Assembly: GCF_018131005.1 (NCBI RefSeq)
Contig: NZ_JAFCJK010000003.1
Coordinates: 124,001-188,000 of the forward strand
Origin: Bradyrhizobium lablabi
GTDB taxonomy: Bacteria > Pseudomonadota > Alphaproteobacteria > Rhizobiales > Xanthobacteraceae
Direction: 5' to 3'
DNA: 64,000 nucleotides
The notes beneath the pieces were generated by a model. It saw only the letters and a program-made list of their open reading frames with translations. It was not told the origin of the DNA and did not search any database. This document shows positions 47,436-56,586 of the stretch, one piece after another. Both the position numbers and the translations under genes were made by a program. Every line of letters begins with the position of its first letter. Position 1 is the first letter of the stretch.

Positions 47436-49453
47436 TCACATCGTTCGAAGTCGGCGCAGTCTTCCGGATCATCAATCAGGCGTCGCCGGCGCTTGCCCAG
47501 ATTCTAAAACAGGTTCGCGAGCTCAGCGCCGCGATCGACAAGGCCAAGGCCAACATCGCCGGCATCGCCAAGATGCCAGGGCTTGCCGCCGCCACGGGCG
47601 AGGCGAAGGCACTGGCGCTGGCGTGGCGCGAGGTTGGCAAGGCGGCCTCATCGGCCAACCGGTCAATCACCGCGGCCAGCAAGAAATCCTTGGCGGGTCC
47701 TGGCGCGGCTGGCGTGGCCGAGGCGCAGTCGCTTGCGGCGGCCTGGGAGCGGATTGCAGTCGCATCTACGGCAGCGACCGGCAATGCGCGCCAGATCGCC
47801 ACGGCAGCACGCCGGGGCGCCAGCGGGTCCGTAGGCGGCGGTGGTGGCGGTGGTGCTCCTCCCCGCATTGGCGGGCGGCATCAACCCGGCTTCATGGCGG
47901 GGCTATCCGGCGGCATGCACATCGGCGGGCCGTCGGCGGGTATCCCGGGCGGTGCACATATCCGCATGCGCGGTGGCGCAGCGGCGGCCGCGGGCCTCGT
48001 TGGCTATGGCGTCTATGAAGCGGCGCAGATGGAAGACGCGGTCTTCCAGCTGATCTATCACGCCGGCCTCGAGCAGAACGACGCCAACCGCGCCAAGTTT
48101 CGGAAGGTCCTGCAGGACTCGATGGTGGAATCGGGCTACGGCCTGCACGAAATCTCGGAGAGCGCAAAGCAGGAAATCCGCATGTTCCAGGGCACGCCCG
48201 GCGGCGGCCTGGATGTGCTGCCCGAGATGCTGCGCGCGGCGACGATCGAAAGCCGGCTGAAGGGAGAGAGTCCGCAGGAATCGATGAAGGCATTGATCGG
48301 CCTCGCGCACATGACGAAGCAGTATGATGCAAAGTCGATCGCGAAACTGGCCCCGGCGTTCGCGTTTCTCTCGACCGCCAATCCGGAGTCATTGAAATCG
48401 ATCGAGCGCGCGGCCGGATATGCGACGCCGATCCTGCAATCGTCTCTCGAGGTCGACCCGATCCAGTCGCTGCTGATGGGGACCGCGCTGACGCGCGCCG
48501 GCGCGACGTCGACAAAATCGGGCACATGGCTCCGAGAAATGGCGATCCGCGCGATGCCGGGCACCGCGATCTTCGAGAGCGAGAAGAAGGCCGAGCGTCA
48601 CGACGAGTTGCTGCGCCGGCTCGGCCTACTCGATAAGGATGACAAGCCGCTCTGGTTCACCAACGGCAAGCCCGACCTGTTCAAGATGTTGGACATCGCA
48701 GGGACCAATCTGGAAAAGATCCCGCTGACGGAGCGCGCCGGCGTCGAGCGCAAACTGTTCGGCGCGCAGGGTAGCGGCGGCCTCGCGCTGCTTTCAGATC
48801 CAGCGGTGCGCGAGCAGGTGCAGGCGCTTCGCAAGGAAATGGAATCTCCGGAGTTCAAGAATCGTTATGCCGGCTTCGTCGAGGCCTACAAGGAAGGATC
48901 GACGGTGCAGCAGGCGCGCACCTCGATGCAGGAATTTAATGTCCTGATGATGGACCTCGGCAAGGATATCCTGCCTTCCGTCAATGTGGCGCTGAAGAAT
49001 TTCAAGCAGATCATCGAGGGCATCCGCGACCTGATCCCTGGCGCGAAGAATGACGGTAAGATGGGCGGCGCTGCGATCACCGGAGCCGTCGGCGGCGCGG
49101 CAGTCGGCTTCATGTATGGCGGCGTTCCAGGGGCGGTTGCTGGCGGAGTGGTCGGTGGCGTCGGCGGCGTCGCCGCGCAATACCTCGAGCAGCAGTCGCG
49201 CGATAGCAAGGCGAAGTTCGACGCTGAGGAAAAGGCGCGATCGAAAGCGAACCTCGATGCTCTCCGCGGCGTGCCAGCTGGCGGAGGCGGCGTCTTCCCT
49301 GGCGGCACCAAGGCCGTGGTGCCGCCGATCCATCTCAATCTCAACATCGATGGCCGCGCGCTCGCGGCCGCGGTGTCCGAACAGCAGAGCTCGGCGTCGA
49401 AATATGATACGTCCGCGCCGGATGTTAACGGCATCTCGTTCCCGGCGCCATAA
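47432..49453 (+). CDS. tape measure protein
   Basis: 673 aa from GTG. Helical N-terminus (IINQASPALAQILKQVRELSAAIDKAKANIAGI), Gly-rich linker (about 130-190), a hydrophobic segment (GAAITGAVGGAAVGFMYGGVPGAVAGGVVGGVGGVAA, about 545-582) and a C-terminal domain. It sets tail length and passes through the tube during ejection. By the usual ratio, 673 aa corresponds to a tail of roughly 100 nm, an estimate only. Confidence 0.88.
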   Translation: MITSFEVGAVFRIINQASPALAQILKQVRELSAAIDKAKANIAGIAKMPGLAAATGEAKALALAWREVGKAASSANRSITAASKKSLAGPGAAGVAEAQSLAAAWERIAVASTAATGNARQIATAARRGASGSVGGGGGGGAPPRIGGRHQPGFMAGLSGGMHIGGPSAGIPGGAHIRMRGGAAAAAGLVGYGVYEAAQMEDAVFQLIYHAGLEQNDANRAKFRKVLQDSMVESGYGLHEISESAKQEIRMFQGTPGGGLDVLPEMLRAATIESRLKGESPQESMKALIGLAHMTKQYDAKSIAKLAPAFAFLSTANPESLKSIERAAGYATPILQSSLEVDPIQSLLMGTALTRAGATSTKSGTWLREMAIRAMPGTAIFESEKKAERHDELLRRLGLLDKDDKPLWFTNGKPDLFKMLDIAGTNLEKIPLTERAGVERKLFGAQGSGGLALLSDPAVREQVQALRKEMESPEFKNRYAGFVEAYKEGSTVQQARTSMQEFNVLMMDLGKDILPSVNVALKNFKQIIEGIRDLIPGAKNDGKMGGAAITGAVGGAAVGFMYGGVPGAVAGGVVGGVGGVAAQYLEQQSRDSKAKFDAEEKARSKANLDALRGVPAGGGGVFPGGTKAVVPPIHLNLNIDGRALAAAVSEQQSSASKYDTSAPDVNGISFPAP

Positions 49454-49455
49454 AC

Positions 49456-49893
49456 ATGCCCAGCACCCTCATCCTCGCCGGCATCGCCTTCGACTCCTAC
49501 TCGACGCCCCGGCGCATGGGCGCCGGCGGCCGGCAAGCGATGGTGGTGCATAAGCTGCCGGGCGGATCGCGCGCCATCGATACGCTTGGACCGGATGAGG
49601 CTGACATCGTCTGGCAAGGCGAGTTCTTCGGCGACGACGCCTACCAGACCGCGCTTGTGCTCGACGGCATCCGCGCCGCCGGTCAGGTGGTGACGCTGAC
49701 CTGGGGCGGCCAATCGCGCCTCGTCATCGTCGCGGAGTTTCTCTACCTGATCAGGCGCGAGCCGGTCTGGGTTGAATATTCGGTGGTCTGCATGGTGGTC
49801 CAGAACCCGGGACTCGGACTGCTTGGCGTGGTGCCAGGCGGCATCGACAGGCTGATCTCCTCCGATCTTTCCCTCGCCGCAGGCCTGCTATGA
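49456..49893 (+). CDS. baseplate-proximal protein (DNA circularisation N-like)
   Basis: 145 aa (LILAGIAFDSYSTPRRMGAGGRQAMVVHKLPGGSRAIDTLGPDEADIVWQGEFFGDDAY...). VHKLPGGSR..DxLGxxxxxIxWxGxF is a signature of phage baseplate hub components (gpU or Mu gp43-like). It overlaps the next gene by 4 nt. Confidence 0.7.
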   Translation: MPSTLILAGIAFDSYSTPRRMGAGGRQAMVVHKLPGGSRAIDTLGPDEADIVWQGEFFGDDAYQTALVLDGIRAAGQVVTLTWGGQSRLVIVAEFLYLIRREPVWVEYSVVCMVVQNPGLGLLGVVPGGIDRLISSDLSLAAGLL

Positions 49894-50201
49894 GCATTCC
49901 CGCCAACATCGCAACCGAGATCGGGAGTCTGCAGCAGCAGGTCGCGGAGGCCGTGCCGCTGGCGCAGGCATCGCATGCCACGGTGACCGCGCTGCAGCTC
50001 AACGCCGGCAATCTGGTGAACGACATTCAGAGCGCGCTGACCGCGACCAGCACGCTCGACACATGGGTGCCGCCGGTCGACGCGCCCAGTATGGTCATTG
50101 GCTTCGATGCCGTCGTCACTGCAGCCGAAGATCAGGCCAATCTCTCACTGATGCGCGGCGTCGTCGGCCGCGTGTCGGCAAACCTGAACCAGCTATCATG
50201 A
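49890..50201 (+). CDS. small helical tail protein
   Basis: 103 aa (IGSLQQQVAEAVPLAQASHATVTALQLNAGNLVNDIQSAL). Helical and Ala/Gln-rich, without a known family. It lies between two baseplate genes with 4-nt overlaps on both sides, so it is probably a minor baseplate part. Confidence 0.65.
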   Translation: MSIPANIATEIGSLQQQVAEAVPLAQASHATVTALQLNAGNLVNDIQSALTATSTLDTWVPPVDAPSMVIGFDAVVTAAEDQANLSLMRGVVGRVSANLNQLS

Positions 50202-50419
50202 CCGTCGGATTTATCGCGGCCACTGTGCCGGCCAAGGTGGTGCATGCAAGCGACACCACGCTGTTTCGCATAGCGATGCAGCAGACCGGCGATCCGCTGC
50301 AGTGGGTCGCGATCGCGCGGCTGAACGGCATCACCGATCCGTGGATCGTGGGCTCGCAAGACATCCTGATCCCGCCGGTGCTGCCGAGCGGTCCGCAGAC
50401 CGGAATCCTGGGTCTATGA
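50198..50419 (+). CDS. gpX-like tail protein with LysM-type core
   Basis: 73 aa. TTLFRIAMQQTGDPLQWVAIARLNGITDPWIVGSQDILIPP follows the LysM plan (DTLxxIAxxxxGDPxxWxxIAxxNxIxDPxxIxxGxxLxIP) of P2 gpX and similar. Binds the hub or cell wall glycan. ATG at 50198 overlaps the previous stop. Confidence 0.8.
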   Translation: MTVGFIAATVPAKVVHASDTTLFRIAMQQTGDPLQWVAIARLNGITDPWIVGSQDILIPPVLPSGPQTGILGL

Positions 50420-50420
50420 G

Positions 50421-51446
50421 ATGGCAATCAGCAGTGGCGTCGGACCGCATGCGGCATGGCTGAACGTCGCCGGCGGTCAATTTCCGATCGAGCACGGCAA
50501 CGTCGAGCAGACCGCTGACCGGAAGACCTCGTCGTTCTCCGGCGTGATCCCGATGGCCTTGAACGGCGCGCGCGCGACGTTCGCCGGCCTAGCGGCAGGA
50601 ACGGAAGCCTCAGTCATCGTGATGACGCGCGGCCAGACCGCGACGCTGATCACCGGCGAGCTCGACGAGGTTGGCTTCGACTATATCGCGCGCACGATCC
50701 GTTTTCGGGGCCGCGACAAGTCGTCAAAGCTGCATGAGAACAACACGTCAGAGAAATGGCTGAACAAGAAGCCATCCGAGATCGTGCAGGACCTGATCGG
50801 CCGCGTCGGCCTCTCCGGCAACGTCGCCGCCAGCCTGGTCAAGGCCGGCAAGCAACTGCAGCAGGATTTCGTCAAGCTGTCGGAGAACAACACCTTTGCC
50901 CGCATCATCCATGAGATGGCGCGCCTCGATGGCGCGCGATGGTGGGTCGATCCGCAGGGCCAATTCCACTACCAGCCGATCGGAAGTCCGGAAGGCGTCT
51001 ACTCGATCACCATCAACCAGGAGATCGAACCGATCTCTGCCGACTGCGTCGAACTGCGGGTTCTCCATAATCTGCAGGCCGCTCGCCCCGTCGCCGTCAC
51101 CGTGCGGGGATGGCATCCGAAGAAGCGGCAGATCTTCTCCTACACGTCGAACGTCGAGGGCAAAGGCCCGAAGCTGAGCTATTTCTATCAGGTGCCGACG
51201 TTGACGGAGGACCATGCGAGGCGGCACGCGAAATCGGAAGCAACTGAAAAAGCGCGCCACGAGCTCCTGGTACATGCGACCGTGGTCGGCGATCCCTCAG
51301 TGCAGGCCGGCATGGGATTGCAGCTCAACGGCACCGACTTCGATCAGACCTACGATATCGATCACGTCAGCCACGACTTCGGCATGAGCGGGCATCGGAC
51401 CCACATCTCGGCCCGGTCGCCGAAATCAGGAAGGTCGGCGTCGTGA
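50421..51446 (+). CDS. baseplate hub protein, P2 gpD-like
   Basis: 341 aa. VEQTADRKTSSFSGVIPM, ATLITGELDEVGFDYIARTIRFRGRDKSSKLHENNTSEKWLNKKPSEIVQDLIGRVGL and the C-terminal HVSHDFGMSGHRTHISARSP fit the gpD/gp44 hub (phage late control D family). It forms the platform under the spike. Confidence 0.82.
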   Translation: MAISSGVGPHAAWLNVAGGQFPIEHGNVEQTADRKTSSFSGVIPMALNGARATFAGLAAGTEASVIVMTRGQTATLITGELDEVGFDYIARTIRFRGRDKSSKLHENNTSEKWLNKKPSEIVQDLIGRVGLSGNVAASLVKAGKQLQQDFVKLSENNTFARIIHEMARLDGARWWVDPQGQFHYQPIGSPEGVYSITINQEIEPISADCVELRVLHNLQAARPVAVTVRGWHPKKRQIFSYTSNVEGKGPKLSYFYQVPTLTEDHARRHAKSEATEKARHELLVHATVVGDPSVQAGMGLQLNGTDFDQTYDIDHVSHDFGMSGHRTHISARSPKSGRSAS

Positions 51447-52018
51447 GCAATCTGGACGACCTGATCTACCGGCAGATCATGCGCTATATGCACGGCGGCG
51501 TCGGCGCGATCGGCAACGCGCGCTTTCACGAGCGCCACGCAGTCGTCACGAGCTACGACCCCGAGAAGTATCTCGCCAAGGTCATGTTCATGCCGGAGCA
51601 GCAGGAGTCCGGTTGGCTGCCGATCGAGACCGGGCACATCGGCAATTCCTATGGCGTCGCCATCGGCCTGCAGCCGGGCGACGGCAAGAACTCTGGCGAT
51701 CAGGTCATCGTTCGCTTCCAGGAAGGCGACCTCGAGTCCGGCAAGATCGTCCAGCGCGTTCACTCCGACGACGAAAAGCCGCCGGTGGTGCAGTCCGGCG
51801 AGATCGTGATCTGGTCGAAGTTCAAGAAGTCGACCGGCAAGTCAGGTCTTGGCGATGACAATACCGGCGGCGATTTCGACGAGACGGCCGAGAGTGGTCA
51901 GGGCGGAAGTGGCCAGCAACTCTACTTCAAGAACGACGGCACGCTGACCATCACCGACGGCAACGGCGCGACGCATTTCTACGACGGCAAGGGCAACATT
52001 ACGGTCACCACGAAATGA
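51443..52018 (+). CDS. baseplate spike protein, gpV-like
   Basis: 191 aa from a GTG overlapping the hub gene stop. The N-terminal OB-fold (HAVVTSYDPEKYLAKVMFMPEQQESGWLPIETGHIGNSYGVAIGLQPGDGKNSGDQVIVRFQEGD) is typical of gpV, and the C-terminal DGNGATHFYDGKGNITVTTK is a short beta-helix as in membrane-piercing spikes. Confidence 0.85.
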   Translation: MSNLDDLIYRQIMRYMHGGVGAIGNARFHERHAVVTSYDPEKYLAKVMFMPEQQESGWLPIETGHIGNSYGVAIGLQPGDGKNSGDQVIVRFQEGDLESGKIVQRVHSDDEKPPVVQSGEIVIWSKFKKSTGKSGLGDDNTGGDFDETAESGQGGSGQQLYFKNDGTLTITDGNGATHFYDGKGNITVTTK

Positions 52019-52896
52019 CGCATAAGATCCGGATCGTCCCATCGCAACCAGAGACGCCTGACAATCCGGGGCTCGACTCGCTCAATCAGCTTTCCGGCAT
52101 GATCCAACAGGCCGCCGGGCTCTCCGGCGCTGGCGTCGGACTTCCCGGCCTCAACTCGCTCGGCTCGAGCATCTCCTCGCTGGCGTCCAGCTTCACCGGG
52201 GGCGCCGGCGGAACGTTCGCCTCGGCGATCGCCACGGCAGGGACATCGATGATGTCCGCAAGCGCCGGCGCCATGGCGGGGCTCGTCTCTTCGATGCAGT
52301 CGGCGCTGTCGTCGTTGACGGGCGCGCTCGGCGCCGGGTTGTTCGCGCAGGCGATCCACACCCATGTGCTCGACGCGAAGGACGGCATCCTGGCGAGCGC
52401 CTTCCAGGGCCAGCACAAGACGACATGGGACAACAACGGCGTGACCCATACGTCGAGCCAGGCGGTGACCACGACGGCGCCGCAGCTGCCGCACAACGGC
52501 AACCTTCTCGCCTCTGACAACCTGATCCTGACCAAGGTCATGACGGCGCTCAGCTACGTGACGACGTCGGATGCACGTCTCAAAAGCGACATCAAGGACC
52601 TGCCGCCGGTGCTCGACAAGGCCATGAAGATCAAGGTCAAGACCTTCCGCAAGCGGTTCGTCAGGACCAACGAGCGCGGCGAGCATTCCATCCATGAGGA
52701 CGGCGTACGATCGATGGGTGTGATCGCGCAGGAATATCAGAAGCACTTCCCCGAGCTCGTCCACCGGACAACCGACTTCCTCGGCGTCGAAGAGTCAAAG
52801 ATAGGCATCATCGCGCTGGTAGCGCTGCAGGAATTCGTCGAGGAGCAGCGGCGCGAGATCGCCGAGTTGAAACGCCAGCTGAAAGCGAAAGCCTGA
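52015..52896 (+). CDS. tail protein with S74 auto-cleaving chaperone
   Basis: 293 aa. The first half is Gly/Ser/Ala-rich and helical; the end (SDARLKSDIKDLPPVLDKAMKIKVKTFRKRF...GVIAQEYQKHFPELV) is a peptidase S74 intramolecular chaperone with the catalytic Ser/Lys pair in SDxRLK (S185, K190). These trimerise a beta-helical region and then cut themselves off. Such a module placed between gpV and gpW is unusual. Confidence 0.82.
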   Translation: MTHKIRIVPSQPETPDNPGLDSLNQLSGMIQQAAGLSGAGVGLPGLNSLGSSISSLASSFTGGAGGTFASAIATAGTSMMSASAGAMAGLVSSMQSALSSLTGALGAGLFAQAIHTHVLDAKDGILASAFQGQHKTTWDNNGVTHTSSQAVTTTAPQLPHNGNLLASDNLILTKVMTALSYVTTSDARLKSDIKDLPPVLDKAMKIKVKTFRKRFVRTNERGEHSIHEDGVRSMGVIAQEYQKHFPELVHRTTDFLGVEESKIGIIALVALQEFVEEQRREIAELKRQLKAKA

Positions 52897-53258
52897 TGGC
52901 CGACGTCTCGCTTGAATGGAACGACGATTTTCAGCCGGATTCGAACGGCGATCTCTTGTTGGTCGACGGCGATGACGAGGTGCGCCAGCGCCTCGAGCGC
53001 CGCCTGTTCACCGCCGAGAAAGGCTACGTCTGGCATCCGAGCTACGGCGCCGGGCTGCCGCAGAAGATCGGCTCGGTGTACTCGGTGGAAGAGATCAAGT
53101 CGATCGTCGCCTCGCAGCTCGCGCTCGAAGCCTCTGTTGCGCCCTCGCCGCCGGCGCAGCTGACCGTCTCGCAAGCGGACGGCGGCATCGTCACGATCTC
53201 GATCCTCTATTGGGACGCCAAGACCGGCACGTCGGTCAGTTTCGAGATTACGTCGTGA
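52896..53258 (+). CDS. baseplate wedge, gpW/gp25-like
   Basis: 120 aa. LEWNDDFQPDSNGDLLLVDGDDEVRQRLERRLFTAEKGYVWHPSYGAGLPQKIG matches the gp25/gpW lysozyme-like baseplate family (DUF2634-like variants included). It starts at the base of the previous stop and joins J and I in the wedge. Confidence 0.8.
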   Translation: MADVSLEWNDDFQPDSNGDLLLVDGDDEVRQRLERRLFTAEKGYVWHPSYGAGLPQKIGSVYSVEEIKSIVASQLALEASVAPSPPAQLTVSQADGGIVTISILYWDAKTGTSVSFEITS

Positions 53259-53265
53259 GGACTTG

Positions 53266-54453
53266 ATGGCAAACCTTCCGACGCAAAGCTTCGATACGAT
53301 CGTCGCCAACACGATCGCCGGCATCCAGGGCCGCGCCAAAAAGCTGATCGACTTCTCGGAGGGATCGACGCTGCGTGCGATCGCCGAGGGCTTCACCGGC
53401 GTGTTCCTCTGGTTTCAGGGCCTGGTGCTGCTGGTGCTGCAGGCCTCGCGACTGTCGACCGCGAGCGGCGTCGACGTCGATACCTTCACCGCAGATTTCA
53501 TGCCGCCGATTGTCGGAACGACATCGCCGCGGCTCGGCGCGCAGGCGGCCAGCGGGCAGGTGACATTCGCCCGCTTCACCGCGGCGCCGGCGACATGCTT
53601 CATCCCGGTCGGCGCGACAGTGCAGACCAACGATGGCCAGAACGATTTCGCCGTCATCGCCGATCCGACCTTCGGCACCTATTCGCAGGATCCGAACGGC
53701 TACACGCTGGCGGCCAATGTCGACTCGATCATCGTGCCGGTGCAGGCGGTTGTCGCGGGCTCCGCAGGCAACGTGGTCGCAGGCTCCATCACGGTGATGA
53801 CGTCGCCGATCACCGGCATCGATACCGTCACCAATGTCGCGAGCTTCATCAACGGCGCCGACCAGGAAAGCGACAGCGCGCTGAAGGCGCGGTTCGCCGC
53901 CTACATCCTCGGCCTGTCGCGTGGCGATGCGTTCGGACTGCAGGCCTCGATCGAGGGCACCGCAGTCAATGTGCAGTACACGTTGACCGAGGCCTATAAC
54001 CTCGACGGCAGCTTTCACCCCGGCTACTTCTTCGTCGTCGCCGATGACGGCTCGGGCTCGCCTTCGCCGGCCTTCCTGCAGATGGTCACGGATGCGGTCA
54101 ACGCGGTGCGGCCGCTCTCGGTTCAGGCCGCGGTCTTCGCGCCAACGATCTTCATCGCCAATGTCTCGATGCAGATCCAGACCGCGCTCGGCTATGATCA
54201 CAACACGGTAGTTTCGCAGGTCGTGGCGCTGATCGGCGTCAACATCAAGCAGCTCGGGCTCGGCAATCCGCTGCCGTTCTCGATCCTGTCGGCCTGGGCC
54301 TACTCGGTGCCGGGCGTCACGCAGGTCGGCGGCGTCCTGCTCAATGGCGCGAGCGGTGATGCGGCCTCGGTGCTGCCGACCAAGCTGACGCAGGATGGCA
54401 CCTTCGTCATCCGCTACGCCACGATCAAGCCCGGCATCATTGCCGTGAGCTAA
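53266..54453 (+). CDS. baseplate protein J-like
   Basis: 395 aa from the ATG with GAGG five bases upstream. AKKLIDFSEGSTLRAIAEGFTGVFLWFQGLVLLVLQASRLSTASGVDVDTFTADF and TSPITGIDTVTNVASFINGADQESDSALKARFAAYILGLSRG are hallmarks of the gpJ/gp47 family that joins wedges into the baseplate ring. Confidence 0.9.
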   Translation: MANLPTQSFDTIVANTIAGIQGRAKKLIDFSEGSTLRAIAEGFTGVFLWFQGLVLLVLQASRLSTASGVDVDTFTADFMPPIVGTTSPRLGAQAASGQVTFARFTAAPATCFIPVGATVQTNDGQNDFAVIADPTFGTYSQDPNGYTLAANVDSIIVPVQAVVAGSAGNVVAGSITVMTSPITGIDTVTNVASFINGADQESDSALKARFAAYILGLSRGDAFGLQASIEGTAVNVQYTLTEAYNLDGSFHPGYFFVVADDGSGSPSPAFLQMVTDAVNAVRPLSVQAAVFAPTIFIANVSMQIQTALGYDHNTVVSQVVALIGVNIKQLGLGNPLPFSILSAWAYSVPGVTQVGGVLLNGASGDAASVLPTKLTQDGTFVIRYATIKPGIIAVS

Positions 54454-54462
54454 AGGCCCGAT

Positions 54463-55287
54463 ATGCTCCTGCTCCTCTTCGGCCAACAGTCCGATCCGAC
54501 GCCGCCCCCTGTCGTCGTGACGGAGGCCGCTACGGCGCCGTCAACGAGTGACGACATCGTCGCCCGCGTCAAGAAGCTCATTCCGCATCGCTGGTTTAGG
54601 TGGGTCGCGCCGTATCGTGATGCCATCATCGGCGGCCTCGCCGACTCCGCGGCATGGAATTTCACGCTGATCGCATATGCGAAGGCTCAAACCCGGCTCG
54701 CGACGGCATATGGCATCTGGCTCGATATCTTCTGTTACGACTTCCTGGGCGGAGCGCTGACCCGCAGCGGGCTGCAGGACGACAGCTTCCGCGCCGTGAT
54801 CCGCGCGACCATCCTGCAAGAGCGCGTGACGCGCGCCGGCATGAGCAACGCCGTGACGCGGATCACAGGCCTGGTGCCGCTGATCTTCGAGCCGTGGAAC
54901 ACTGGCGACACCGGCGGCTATGCCCATCAAGCGAGCGGAGTGATCAGCGGCGGCCAGTTCGGCTACGGCGTCGGCAACGGCGGCTATGGCAACATGAACC
55001 TGCCGGCCCAGGTCTTAATGCAGGTCCACCGCAGCGCGCCGAGCGGCGTGCCAGGCGTCGACGGCTACGACGGCACGATCGCCGGTTATGGCGCGGGCGC
55101 GATCGAATATGTCGGCAGCACCACGCAGCTCGAGGGCATCACCGATGCCCTGATCTACAACCAGATCAACATGACGAAGCCGACCGGATCGATTGCGTGG
55201 ATCAGCTTCACGTCGCCGGCGCTGGTTTTGACTGATGACGCGGGCAATCCGCTGACGGACGGCAGCAACCTGCTTGTGACGAAATAA
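54463..55287 (+). CDS. baseplate / tail protein I-like
   Basis: 274 aa. Positioned after J, as gpI is in P2. The N-terminus has a Pro/Thr linker; residues 60-130 (YRDAIIGGLADSAAWNFTLIAYAKAQTRLATAYGIWLDIFCYDFLGGALTR) are a helical DUF-like structure with conserved LDIFCYDFLGG, seen in phage baseplate proteins preceding tail fibres. The middle is Gly/Tyr-rich. Confidence 0.7.
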   Translation: MLLLLFGQQSDPTPPPVVVTEAATAPSTSDDIVARVKKLIPHRWFRWVAPYRDAIIGGLADSAAWNFTLIAYAKAQTRLATAYGIWLDIFCYDFLGGALTRSGLQDDSFRAVIRATILQERVTRAGMSNAVTRITGLVPLIFEPWNTGDTGGYAHQASGVISGGQFGYGVGNGGYGNMNLPAQVLMQVHRSAPSGVPGVDGYDGTIAGYGAGAIEYVGSTTQLEGITDALIYNQINMTKPTGSIAWISFTSPALVLTDDAGNPLTDGSNLLVTK

Positions 55288-55298
55288 GGGAAATCGTC

Positions 55299-56519
55299 GT
55301 GATGATGATGGTGCGCAGCATTTTGCTGGCTGCTTTCGCTTGGCTCGCGGGCGCGGTGCCGGCGCTTGCGCAGGTGAACGTCCCGTTCTCGACCTACATC
55401 ACGGGCGCGCCGACAGCGTCGTCGCTTGCAGGCACCGAGCGGATCGTCGGCCTGCAGTCGGGCGCGATCAAGACGCTGACGCCCTACCAGATCCTCTCGA
55501 TCGTGGCCGGCGATTGCTCGATGGTGTCTCCGCCATCGCTGATCTGCACCAAGACCAACGGCCTGCCGTTTGTGGCCTCGGCGACCACCGATACCACCAA
55601 CGCCGGCAACATCGGATCAGGCACGCTCAATCTTCAGCGGTTGTCGCTGGCAAACACGCACATCTATGTCGGCAACGCCTCCGGCAACCCGGCGGACGTG
55701 GCGCTGAGCGGCGACTGCACGATCAACGCGATCGGAGCGATCACCTGCACCAAGACCGGCGGCGCGAGCTTCGTCGCGAGCGCGACGACAAACACCACCA
55801 ACGCCAGCAACATCAGTTCCGGCACGCTTGGCACTGCTCGCCTGCCTTCGCCCTTCACAAGCGGCGCGCGGCAGGGCAACACGTCGAACTTCGTCACCTA
55901 TAGCGGCTCCGCACCGGTCTCAGGCCATGTCGCGACCTATGACGCCAGCGGCAATATCCAGGATGGTGGCGCGGCGGGATCCGGCACGGTCACCGAGCAG
56001 AAGAACACGGCCGGCGCGGGTCTGTCGACGTCAGGCAATTGCGACAACCTTTCGAGCAATGCCGGCTCGCCGTGCCAATACCAGATCGTGGCTGGCAGCG
56101 TCCCCGGCATCGCCACGAACACCGCAGCAAGCGCAGGCAACGTCGGCGAAGTCATCGTCTCGTCTCTCAACACCGGGACGTTGCCAAATGCGTCCCCCGT
56201 TGTCGGCGCCAGCATCTCGTTGACGGCCGGTGATTGGGACATATCAGGTCAGATCGAGTTCAACGCCGGCGGAAGCACTTCGGTGACCGATTGGAGCGCA
56301 GCCATCTCCACAACCGGCTCATCGCTCACTCCCATCACCAATTCGCTCGCCCTGCACGAGCGCGTGACGGCCATGAACGATCATTCGAGCTCGATGGCTT
56401 TTGCACCGATCCAGGTGCTGCCCTCCACGACCACGACCTATTTCCTCAACGTGCAGGCCACCTACACCGGCGTCGCGCCTAACGCCAACGTAGTCGTGCG
56501 CGCAAGGCGAATGCGCTGA
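55299..56519 (+). CDS. tail fibre-like protein with an N-terminal hydrophobic leader
   Basis: About 406 aa; GTG at 55299 or ATGs at 55302-55308. The N-terminus (VRSILLAAFAWLAGAVPALAQ) has the form of a Sec signal peptide with an AxA-Q cleavage site, uncommon for a virion fibre. The rest is beta-rich with two copies of a CTKTxGxxFVASATTxTTNAxNIxSGTL segment (residues about 85-115 and 150-180). A trimeric fibre domain is likely. A terminator follows. Confidence 0.65.
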   Translation: MMMMVRSILLAAFAWLAGAVPALAQVNVPFSTYITGAPTASSLAGTERIVGLQSGAIKTLTPYQILSIVAGDCSMVSPPSLICTKTNGLPFVASATTDTTNAGNIGSGTLNLQRLSLANTHIYVGNASGNPADVALSGDCTINAIGAITCTKTGGASFVASATTNTTNASNISSGTLGTARLPSPFTSGARQGNTSNFVTYSGSAPVSGHVATYDASGNIQDGGAAGSGTVTEQKNTAGAGLSTSGNCDNLSSNAGSPCQYQIVAGSVPGIATNTAASAGNVGEVIVSSLNTGTLPNASPVVGASISLTAGDWDISGQIEFNAGGSTSVTDWSAAISTTGSSLTPITNSLALHERVTAMNDHSSSMAFAPIQVLPSTTTTYFLNVQATYTGVAPNANVVVRARRMR

Positions 56520-56543
56520 CCACTTCAAAACCTCACCTCTCCG

Positions 56544-56567
56544 AACCCGCCGCAAGGCGGGTTTTTT
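56544..56567 (+). terminator. Rho-independent terminator
   Basis: Stem CCCGCC (56546-56551)/GGCGGG (56556-56561), GCAA loop, six T (56562-56567). It ends the baseplate-fibre transcript. Confidence 0.9.
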
Positions 56568-56586
56568 ATTGGGCAAGGACGGCCAT

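Noticed and set aside
53248..54486. 412-codon minus-strand frame
   Set aside because: Shadow of the gpJ-like gene; composition rich in Arg/Asp/Gly and no homology.
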